This document shows, in pieces, positions 6,964 to 12,586 of a DNA stretch of 13,106 nucleotides; the first letter of the stretch is position 1; the number at the start of each line of letters is the position of its first letter. The notes under the pieces were generated by a model. The model did no database searches. It was not told the DNA's origin and worked only from the letters and a program-made list of their open reading frames with translations. Origin of the DNA: Candidatus Coatesiibacteriota bacterium (GTDB lineage Bacteria > Oederibacteriota > CAKKQC01); NCBI GenBank assembly GCA_023265785.1, contig JAHFSL010000025.1, positions 1-13,106 on the forward strand. The letters run 5' to 3'. The position numbers and the translations under genes were made by a program.

Positions 6964-8004
6964 ATGACGCCGGACCTGATTCCCGCCGACCGCACGCTGA
7001 TTGACTCGTGCCAGACGCAGGTCCTGGGTGGCCGGGCCATCCGCCCGGAGGATGCCCGGCGCCTGCTGGCCACCGAAGGGACGGACGACATTCTCTACCT
7101 GGCGTCCGCGGCCAACCGCATCCGTGAGCATTTCATGGGGGACATCGCCGACCTCTGCTCCCTGATCAATGCGAAATCCGGGGCCTGCTCGGAGGACTGC
7201 GCGTTCTGCTCCCAGTCCTCCTCCTACAAGACCGATGCCGCCGTCTATCCGCTCCTGCCCCCGGCCCAGATCGTCGCTGCGGCGCGCAAGGCGGAGGCCG
7301 CGGGAGCGCACAATTTTTGTATCGTGTGCAGTGGCGACGCCCCGCGGGCCGACGAAATGCCGCGCATCCTCGAGGCCGTGCGCCGGATCACCGAGGAGAC
7401 GGGTCTCAATGTAACCTGCTCGCTGGGGGCGTTGACGGACGACCAGGTCCGCGAACTGAAGGCAGCCGGCATGAAGCGGTACAACCACAATATCGAGACC
7501 GCCCGGAGTCATTTTGACCGGATCGTGACCACCCACACCTTCGATGACCGGGTCGGGACCATCCGGAGGGTCCAACGCCAGGGCGTGGAGGCGTGCTGCG
7601 GCGGCATCATCGGGATGGGCGAGTCGTCGGACCAGCGGCTGGAATTCGCGTTCCAGCTCCGCGAGATCGGGACGGACTGCTTCACCCTGAACATCCTCAA
7701 CCCGCGGCCGGGGACGCCCCTGGGGTCCGTGGAGCCGCTCCCGCCGCTGGAACTCGTCAAGACGATCGCCGTCTTCCGGTTCATCATCCCGGACAAGATC
7801 CTGAAGCTCTCCGGTGGGCGCGAGGCGAACCTGCGTGACCTGCAGGCGTTGGCGATGCTGGCCGGCGCCAACGGCCTGATTGTCGGGGGGTACCTCACGA
7901 CGGGCGGACAGGGCGCGGAGAAGGACCTCCGGATGCTCCTGGACGTCGGACTGGATCCGTCACGACGCTACCGGAAGGCCGCCGTGACGGCGGGCACGGC
8001 ATGA
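6964..8004 (+). CDS. bioB: biotin synthase
   Basis: 346 aa, ATG start. Radical-SAM enzyme that inserts sulfur into dethiobiotin in the last step of biotin synthesis. The SAM-cluster motif CxxxCxxC is C75-SED-C79-AF-C82 within SGACSEDCAFCSQSS. The cysteines that hold the sacrificial [2Fe-2S] cluster are represented by NFCIVCSGDAP, NVTCSLGAL and EACCGGIIGMGES. NHNIETARSHF, NILNPRPGTPL and KLSGGREANL are further BioB signatures, and the length is normal. The start codon has only a GAGG two bases upstream, so initiation may depend on coupling to the CNB gene 12 bp before. It is the first gene of the biotin block, and its stop overlaps the following start by 4 nt (ATGA). Confidence 0.97.
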   Translation: MTPDLIPADRTLIDSCQTQVLGGRAIRPEDARRLLATEGTDDILYLASAANRIREHFMGDIADLCSLINAKSGACSEDCAFCSQSSSYKTDAAVYPLLPPAQIVAAARKAEAAGAHNFCIVCSGDAPRADEMPRILEAVRRITEETGLNVTCSLGALTDDQVRELKAAGMKRYNHNIETARSHFDRIVTTHTFDDRVGTIRRVQRQGVEACCGGIIGMGESSDQRLEFAFQLREIGTDCFTLNILNPRPGTPLGSVEPLPPLELVKTIAVFRFIIPDKILKLSGGREANLRDLQALAMLAGANGLIVGGYLTTGGQGAEKDLRMLLDVGLDPSRRYRKAAVTAGTA

Positions 8005-8996
8005 GCGGCGCGCCGATCCGCGTCGCCGTCCTGGGCGCCGGGGGACTGGGCAAGGCCGCCGCGGCCATACTCGCCCGGAAGCGGGGGATGCGGCTGACGG
8101 CGATCTGTGACCGTGGCGGCATCCTGCACGCCGCGGACGGCGTGGATTCCTCGGGCGTGGTCAACCTGCCGGCCACCTCCTGTGTCGCGGAGCTCCCGGG
8201 CGGCCTGGCGAGCCGGGATGCGATCGGAGACATGATCGACCTGGGCCGGGCGGGCGCGTACGACGGGGTCTTCCTGGCGCTGCCCAACCTGCCCAATGAA
8301 TTCTTCCCGTCCGTGCTCACGCGGTTCGTGGAGGCCGGGGTGCCGATGGCGTTTTCCGACGCCCTGAAGCGGACGCGCGCGGCGCGGCTGATGTTCGGGC
8401 TGGATGATCGGGTCCGCGCGGCCCGGTCCACCTACCTCCTGGGATGCGGCGCCACCCCGGGACTCCTGACGGCGGCCGCCGTGGTGGCGGCGCAGTCGTT
8501 CATCGAGGTGGAGTCGGTGAGGATCCGGTGGGGGGTGGGGATTGCGAACTGGGAGGCCTACCGCGCCACGGTCCGCGAGGACATCGCCCACCTGCCGGGC
8601 ATGACGGTGGAGAAGGCGCAGGCCCTCACGGACGCCGAGGTGGAATCCCTCCTCGACGCGCGCGGGGATACGCTGGAGCTCGAGGAGATGGAGCATGCCG
8701 ATGACCTGCTCCTGGAGCGTGTGGGCGTCGTGGATTCCACCGACCGGGTGACGGTGGGCGGGGTGCTCGACACGCGTTCGGCCAAAAAGCCCGTGACGAC
8801 GACGATGACCCTGACGGGGACGACGTTCCTGGGGGCCAGGGGCTCGCACACGTTCACCCTCGCGGATGAGACCACGATGGCCGCCAATGTCATCGGTCCC
8901 GCCCTGGGCTACCTCAAGCGCGCCCTGTGGCTGAAGGAGCGGGGACTCTTTGGCGTCTTCGGGTCCACCGAACATATGCCGATGGTGGTTCAATAG
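8001..8996 (+). CDS. bioU: BioU-like suicide enzyme, KAPA to DAPA conversion (BioA substitute)
   Basis: 331 aa, ATG start overlapping the bioB stop (ATGA). The N-terminus is a Rossmann dinucleotide-binding fold (RVAVLGAGGLGKAAAAIL, residues 7-24), and the whole looks like a saccharopine-dehydrogenase-type oxidoreductase. Placement between bioB and bioF, size (~330 aa) and a lysine at position 123 in SDALKRT fit BioU. In Synechocystis BioU, Lys124 donates its own amino group to 8-amino-7-oxononanoate (KAPA), making 7,8-diaminopelargonate (DAPA) once per protein molecule with NAD(P)H and CO2 chemistry. Other conserved-looking motifs are LPNLPNEFFP, LLGCGATPGLLTAAA, GVGIANWEAYRATVREDIAH and GSTEHMPMVVQ. 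No bioA-like aminotransferase is present in the window, which supports the assignment. A generic dehydrogenase of unknown function is the alternative. I compared with BioU from memory, not by alignment. Confidence 0.8.
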   Translation: MSGAPIRVAVLGAGGLGKAAAAILARKRGMRLTAICDRGGILHAADGVDSSGVVNLPATSCVAELPGGLASRDAIGDMIDLGRAGAYDGVFLALPNLPNEFFPSVLTRFVEAGVPMAFSDALKRTRAARLMFGLDDRVRAARSTYLLGCGATPGLLTAAAVVAAQSFIEVESVRIRWGVGIANWEAYRATVREDIAHLPGMTVEKAQALTDAEVESLLDARGDTLELEEMEHADDLLLERVGVVDSTDRVTVGGVLDTRSAKKPVTTTMTLTGTTFLGARGSHTFTLADETTMAANVIGPALGYLKRALWLKERGLFGVFGSTEHMPMVVQ

Positions 8997-9024
8997 GCTT
9001 CTCCTTCCTGTCCGCAGAATATTC

Positions 9025-10269
9025 ATGAAGGTGCCGCCCGGCCCGAGGACGGGCCGCGAAGACGACCTCCCCGGGCGTAGCCCGGGGTTCGGCGCGCGAA
9101 TCTGGGAGGAGCTCGCGGCAGACCTGAATGGTCTGGACGTGCAGGGGTTACGGCGGCGGCTGGTGACGGTGGAGGGACCGGCGGGTGCCGAAATCGTGGC
9201 GGGGGGTCGGCGGCTGGTCAATTTTGCGTCGAACAACTACCTGGGGCTGGCATCGGACCCGCGGGTCGTCGCGGCGGCGGTGGCGGGGCTGGCCCGCTGG
9301 GGTGCCGGCGCCGGGGGATCCCGGCTGACGTCGGGCAACCAGGGGGCGTACGAGGCGCTGGAGGCTTCCCTGGCGGACTGGAAGGGGTGCGAGTCCGCGG
9401 TGGTCTTTGCCTCGGGCTACGCGGCGGCGTGCGGGACGATTCCGGCACTGGCGGGTGAGGGCGACGCGGTGTGTGCCGACCGGTTGAATCATGCCAGCCT
9501 GATTGACGGCTGCCGGCTGTCACGGGCGAAACTGCTGGTGTTCCCGCATGCGGACGCCGGGGCGCTTGACGGCATCCTGGCACGCCATCGGGCCGCGTAC
9601 GGGCGCGTCCTGGTCGTGACCGATGGGGTGTTCAGCATGGATGGCGATGTGGCCCCCCTGCCGGAGTTGCTGGCCGTCGCCGAGCGCCATGATGCGACCG
9701 TCGTGGTGGACGATGCGCACGCGTCGGGCGTGCTGGGCGACACCGGGGCCGGGACGGCCGAACACTTCGGACTGGACAATCCGGAACGGTTGGTCCAGTT
9801 GGGAACCCTGTCCAAGGCGCTGGGAAGCGTTGGCGGCTATGCCGTCGGCCCGGCCATCCTCCGGGAATGGCTGGTCAACCGGGCCCGCACCCTGGTGTAC
9901 TCCACGGCCCTGCCGGCCTCCTGCCTGGAGGCCGCGCGGGCCGCGATTCCGATCGCCCGGGAGGCCCATGGGCCGCGGGCCCGCCTCCGGGTCCTCTCGG
10001 GGAAGTTGCGGTCCGCCGGCCGGGCCCTGGGCTGTGTGGTGCCGGAGGGCGGGACCCCCATCGTTCCGCTCCTGCTGGGGGAGAGCGCGCGGGCCGTCCG
10101 GTGGCATGACCGGCTGGCCGCCGCCGGGAGCTTCGTGCCGGGGATCAGGCCGCCCACGGTCCCCCTGGGAACGGCCCGCCTGCGGGTTTCGCTGATGGCG
10201 GACCATACCGACAGCCAGCTGGCCTGCCTGCTGGACGGCCTGGCGGTCGCCGCGGCGGGCGACGCGTGA
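9025..10269 (+). CDS. bioF: 8-amino-7-oxononanoate synthase
   Basis: 414 aa from the ATG at 9025. PLP-dependent alpha-oxoamine synthase that joins L-alanine to a pimeloyl thioester (ACP or CoA) to give KAPA. Signatures are NNYLGLASDP, GAGGSRLTSGN, CADRLNHASLIDGCRLS, VVVDDAHASGVLG and the PLP-lysine motif TLSKALGSVGGY (K264). The start is uncertain: E. coli BioF is 384 aa and the conserved part begins near RIWEELAADL, about 25 residues in. The frame stays open up to TTG 8950, and GTG 9031 is another option. None has a convincing Shine-Dalgarno. The extra N-terminal codons contain two perfect hairpins (9039-9087), so part of this stretch may be RNA structure rather than useful protein. It starts 28 bp after bioU and its stop overlaps bioD (GTGA). 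Confidence 0.93.
   Translation: MKVPPGPRTGREDDLPGRSPGFGARIWEELAADLNGLDVQGLRRRLVTVEGPAGAEIVAGGRRLVNFASNNYLGLASDPRVVAAAVAGLARWGAGAGGSRLTSGNQGAYEALEASLADWKGCESAVVFASGYAAACGTIPALAGEGDAVCADRLNHASLIDGCRLSRAKLLVFPHADAGALDGILARHRAAYGRVLVVTDGVFSMDGDVAPLPELLAVAERHDATVVVDDAHASGVLGDTGAGTAEHFGLDNPERLVQLGTLSKALGSVGGYAVGPAILREWLVNRARTLVYSTALPASCLEAARAAIPIAREAHGPRARLRVLSGKLRSAGRALGCVVPEGGTPIVPLLLGESARAVRWHDRLAAAGSFVPGIRPPTVPLGTARLRVSLMADHTDSQLACLLDGLAVAAAGDA
9039..9087 (+). repeat. two adjacent perfect hairpins at the 5' end of bioF
   Basis: Hairpin 1: 9039-9045 CGGCCCG pairs with 9050-9056 CGGGCCG around an AGGA loop. Hairpin 2: 9069-9076 CCCCGGGC pairs with 9080-9087 GCCCGGGG around a GTA loop. They are separated by 12 bases and fall within the first ~21 codons of bioF, ahead of its conserved region. 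They could act as a translational or transcriptional control element or be a REP-like palindrome that inserted into the gene; no U-run follows either. Confidence 0.6.
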
Positions 10270-10985
10270 GGCGTGCCTTGGCGGTGGTCGGGACGGATAC
10301 CGGGGTGGGAAAGACCGTGGTCACCGCCGCTCTCGTGGTCGCCCTGCGCCGCCGCGGGCTGGAGGCGGTTCCGTGGAAGCCCTACGGTTCGGGCGGCGCA
10401 CGCCGGGACGGGCGCTGGGTTTCCCCCGATGTGATCTGGTGGCGGCGGGTGCTCGGCCTCCTCCACCCGCTGGCCTCCCTGAATCCCGTGTGTCACCGGC
10501 TTCCGCTGGCCCCGGCGGTGGCGGCGCGGCTTGGGGCTGGGGCCGGCGCGAGCCGGTCCCATCGCGCCCTGCGGGCGTCCTGGACGGGATTGGGTCTCGA
10601 CCGGACCCCCACCCTCGTGGAAGGCGTGGGGGGCGTCCTGGTTCCGCTGGAGGGGACCCGGACCGTGGCCGACTTTCTCCGGGCCTTCCGCCTGCCCGCG
10701 CTGGTCGTGGCGCGCGCGGGACTGGGCACCCTGAATCACACCCTGCTCACGGTGGAGGCGCTGGCGCGCCGCCGAATTCGGGTCGTCGGCGTGCTGTTGA
10801 ACGGCGCCCGCCCCGGCGAAGCGGCCACCCGGTCCAACCCGCAGGCGCTCCGCCGGCTCCTCCGGGTCCCCGTGTGGGGACCCGTGCCGCGCGTGCACGG
10901 AGTCCGCGGCCGGACCGGGCTGGCGCGGCTGGCTGCCCGCCTGCCGGATGGCCTGGTGCGCCGGGTGGCTGGAATCCTGCAGTGA
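10266..10985 (+). CDS. bioD: dethiobiotin synthetase
   Basis: 239 aa, GTG start overlapping the bioF stop by 4 nt. ATP-dependent closure of the ureido ring of DAPA with CO2. The P-loop is GTDTGVGKT at 9-17. K38 and S42 of KPYGSGG and D55 of SPD correspond to the E. coli active-site Lys37, Ser41 and Asp54 by position. Further family motifs are LAPAVAA, LVEGVGGVLVPL and ARAGLGTLNHTLLTVEAL. The N-terminal substrate loop (GARRDGRWVSPDVIWW) is more Arg/Trp-rich than in E. coli. It supplies the step after BioU and before BioB, and its stop overlaps the next start (GTGA). Confidence 0.94.
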   Translation: MRRALAVVGTDTGVGKTVVTAALVVALRRRGLEAVPWKPYGSGGARRDGRWVSPDVIWWRRVLGLLHPLASLNPVCHRLPLAPAVAARLGAGAGASRSHRALRASWTGLGLDRTPTLVEGVGGVLVPLEGTRTVADFLRAFRLPALVVARAGLGTLNHTLLTVEALARRRIRVVGVLLNGARPGEAATRSNPQALRRLLRVPVWGPVPRVHGVRGRTGLARLAARLPDGLVRRVAGILQ

Positions 10986-11404
10986 CCACGGGCGTGCACA
11001 CCTGGGAGGATGACGGTCATTGCTACCTGTGCGGCAAGCATAATCCCGAGGGCCTGCACCTGGAGTTCCGGCTTGAAGGCCGCGAATTGGAGACGACGTT
11101 CACGGCCGAAAAGCGGCACCAGGGCTACAAGGATGTGCTTCATGGCGGCCTGCTGGCCATGGTCCTCGACGAGGTCATGGTCATGCTTCCCTACCGGCTG
11201 TTCGGCACGGTCAACGCCAACGCGGAATTTACGGTTCGCCTGCACCGGCCGGTCCCCATCGGTTCCCGGCTGGTGGTCCGGGCCTCCTTTGCCGGCCCGG
11301 CAGTCGCGGGCCAGCGATTGTACCGGATGGCCGCGGAGGCGCGCACGATGGACGGCGCGCTCGCGGCCAGTGCCACCGGGGCCTGTGTCAGGGTGCGGTC
11401 ATGA
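10982..11404 (+). CDS. PaaI-type hotdog-fold thioesterase
   Basis: 140 aa from a GTG at 10982 that overlaps the bioD stop; a longer open frame upstream is out of phase with bioD and is ignored. The start C14YLC17GKHNPEGLHLEF is a conserved Cys-x-x-Cys-Gly...Asn-Pro-x-Gly-Leu signature of a PaaI-like subgroup. The hotdog helix carries VLHGGLLAMVLDEVM (H54-G-G, D63, E64), the usual active-site region, and a beta-sheet half follows (NANAEFTVRLHRPVPIGSRLVV). Such enzymes hydrolyse acyl-CoA or acyl-ACP in the cytoplasm. Substrate is unknown. Its place in the biotin block makes a pimeloyl-thioester or ACP-related role possible, but the coupling might be incidental. Confidence 0.88.
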   Translation: MTTGVHTWEDDGHCYLCGKHNPEGLHLEFRLEGRELETTFTAEKRHQGYKDVLHGGLLAMVLDEVMVMLPYRLFGTVNANAEFTVRLHRPVPIGSRLVVRASFAGPAVAGQRLYRMAAEARTMDGALAASATGACVRVRS

Positions 11405-11904
11405 TGGGGCGGTTCGCTTCCCGGGCGGTCGGCGTGCTGGGTGGGGCGCTGATCCTGCTCGCTCTGGCCGCGGCGCTGGCCCGGCGGCCCGTGGCCGCGC
11501 TCGCGGCCTTCCTGCTCGCGTTGGGCCTGCGCGTTGCGTCCTCGGCGGGGCGGCGCCGGCCCGGGTTCGCCGTGAGTGCCCTGGGAATCGCCTGGACCCA
11601 TCCCGAGCGGGGGAACGGGGCGATGGCGTGGCGGCAGGTGGGGGCGTTGGTCGTGCGCGAGGCGCGCGGCGGGCGGGAGCTGGCCCTGTACCTGGTGCCG
11701 CGCCCCCCGGAGGCCCGCGCCGACGCGGAGACCTCACCCTTCGTCCTCTCCACGGCGGATCTGGGGCGGGGCCGCGTGGAGGGGGAGCGGCGGCTGGCGG
11801 AATTTGCCGCTACGGTCCTGCCACGGCTTTCCGGTGATGTCGCCGTCGACCGAGAGACCCGCCGCCGCCTCGCGGCCTGGGGGGGCTCCGTCACGCCGGG
11901 GTGA
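11401..11904 (+). CDS. two-TM membrane protein with a PH-like soluble domain, function unknown
   Basis: 167 aa, ATG start overlapping the thioesterase stop (ATGA); an immediately following ATG at 11404 is equivalent. Residues ~9-27 and ~30-47 are two closely spaced hydrophobic helices, an alpha-hairpin with the basic segment AGRRRPG after it. The rest (GFAVSALGIAWTHPERGNGAMAWRQVGALVV...) alternates short beta-like stretches with a C-terminal helix, reminiscent of YcxB/bacterial PH-type domains in which a W-x-x-V turn follows the first strands. I do not recognise a closer family. It is probably an inner-membrane protein with a cytoplasmic domain. Codon use is the same as the neighbours. Confidence 0.75.
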   Translation: MMGRFASRAVGVLGGALILLALAAALARRPVAALAAFLLALGLRVASSAGRRRPGFAVSALGIAWTHPERGNGAMAWRQVGALVVREARGGRELALYLVPRPPEARADAETSPFVLSTADLGRGRVEGERRLAEFAATVLPRLSGDVAVDRETRRRLAAWGGSVTPG

Positions 11905-11911
11905 TGGCGTG

Positions 11912-11917
11912 TATGAT
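11912..11917 (+). promoter_or_regulatory. candidate -10 box upstream of the 29-aa ribosomal-type gene
   Basis: TATGAT matches the -10 consensus at 5 of 6 positions. The best upstream partner, CCGTCA at 11888-11893 with an 18-bp spacer, matches -35 at only 3 of 6. It would give a leader of about 55 nt. Confidence 0.3.
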
Positions 11918-11978
11918 CTGAATGCGCGGGCTTTATGGTTCGGCCCGGACAATCTCGTCGTAGGGGGGTGATTGCACA

Positions 11979-12068
11979 ATGCCGTGTGGACGCAAGCGGC
12001 ACCGGTGGAAGATCAAGACGCACAAGCGCAAGAAGCACCGGCGCCGGATGAAGAAGTTCCAGCCCTAG
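11979..12068 (+). CDS. 29-aa basic ribosomal-type protein (AURKAIP1/COX24, bS22/mS38 family)
   Basis: The ORF is 29 codons plus TAG. The product starts MPCGRKRHRWKIKTHKRKKH and ends RRRMKKFQP; about 60% of residues are Lys, Arg or His. The PCGxKRxRxKxxTHKRKK pattern is that of bacterial AURKAIP1/COX24-domain proteins, related to mitochondrial mS38 and to bS22 of mycobacterial small subunits, where the basic helix threads into 16S rRNA. The ribosome-binding site is good: AGGGGGGTGA at 11962-11971, 7 nt before the ATG. The ORF is too short for common gene callers, so it may be missed. It is 74 bp after the membrane protein gene and converges on the ftsB-like gene. Confidence 0.85.
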   Translation: MPCGRKRHRWKIKTHKRKKHRRRMKKFQP

Positions 12069-12159
12069 CCCCGATTCATCCACGGGGGAAGATTCCTGCG
12101 CGCGGCGCCGTGGGCCGTCCCGCGGCGCCGCAGCAGGGCTTCGAAGGACCCTCCCGGGC
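12069..12159. other. convergent spacer with a 10-bp direct repeat / 8-bp stem
   Basis: CGCGGCGCCG occurs at 12101-12110 and again at 12121-12130. Because it contains a palindrome, 12102-12109 (GCGGCGCC) can also pair with 12124-12131 (GGCGCCGC) across a 14-nt loop. No U-run follows on either strand, so it is not a textbook intrinsic terminator, though it sits where a bidirectional one would be useful. Confidence 0.4.
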
Positions 12160-12522
12160 CTAGTTGGCGGGCGGGAACTTGTAAACGACCTCGCCCCGGC
12201 GGGCGAGGTCAAGTTTTTCCCGGGCCAGGCGCTCCAGGGTGGCGCTGTCGGAGGTGAGCGTGCGGAGTTCCTCCTGCAGGGCGACCGTCCGGGCCTCGAG
12301 CCGGGTGATTTCCGTCCGCAGGGCTGCACGGTCGCGCAGGAGGCTGATGAGCCGCACCAGCCCCCGATCACCGGGCATGAGCGTGAGGAGCAGCACGGCG
12401 CCGACTCCCACCCCGGCCCAGCCTCCCGGGGCGATCGCCCGGATGCCGGCCGTCCAGCGCTCCAGCCGCCCGGGGACCCGCTGGCGGGCCGAGCGGGTAC
12501 CGGCATGGGGCATGAGCAACAT
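12160..12522 (-). CDS. FtsB/DivIC-like septum formation protein
   Basis: 120 aa from the ATG at 12522; the frame stays open to 12609, but that longer start would run into the pckG start. A basic N-terminus (~1-32) precedes one TM segment (~34-50, GWAGVGVGAVLLLTLMP). A coiled coil with repeated Leu follows (~54-98, LVRLISLLRDRAALRTEITR...). The C-terminal motif LERLAREKLDLARRGEVVYKF matches the AREK-(x)n-GE-(I/V)-Y signature of FtsB/DivIC. These bitopic inner-membrane proteins link FtsL/FtsQ to the divisome. FtsB and DivIC are hard to tell apart by sequence. The gene diverges from pckG across 64 bp and faces the 29-aa ribosomal-type gene. Confidence 0.87.
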   Translation of the reverse strand: MLLMPHAGTRSARQRVPGRLERWTAGIRAIAPGGWAGVGVGAVLLLTLMPGDRGLVRLISLLRDRAALRTEITRLEARTVALQEELRTLTSDSATLERLAREKLDLARRGEVVYKFPPAN

Positions 12523-12544
12523 CGTTCTTTCATTACACCACGGC

Positions 12545-12573
12545 TTGCGTATTCCTGCCCGAGCCCGTAGAAT
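12545..12573 (+). promoter_or_regulatory. candidate pckG promoter
   Basis: TTGCGT (12545-12550) and TAGAAT (12568-12573) are separated by 17 bp; TAGAAT matches -10 at 5 of 6 positions, TTGCGT matches -35 at 3 of 6. The predicted start of transcription (~12580) is only ~7 nt before the ATG at 12587, and no Shine-Dalgarno is seen, so pckG mRNA may be nearly leaderless. Confidence 0.45.
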
Positions 12574-12586
12574 CCTTGGGATTCCA

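Noticed and set aside
6445..7575. Minus-strand frame of 376 aa opposite the CNB gene and bioB
   Set aside because: Shadow of two clear + strand genes; no recognisable motif.
8950..9024. TTG start for bioF at 8950, preceded by AAGGAG
   Set aside because: It would overlap bioU by 47 bp and add residues unlike any BioF N-terminus; kept only as an alternative.
9039..9087. ANTAR dual-hairpin target for the upstream GAF-ANTAR protein
   Set aside because: The ANTAR target needs two hexaloops with A at position 1 and G at position 4; here the loops are AGGA (or GAGGAC) and GTA.
7968..9236. Long minus-strand frame (422 aa) opposite bioU/bioF
   Set aside because: Arg/Pro/Gly/His-rich antisense frame typical of high-GC DNA, entirely covered by well-supported + strand genes.
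10373..10981. Upstream extension of the thioesterase frame
   Set aside because: The open frame overlaps bioD in another phase and is Pro/Arg/Gly-rich; homology begins only after the GTG at 10982.
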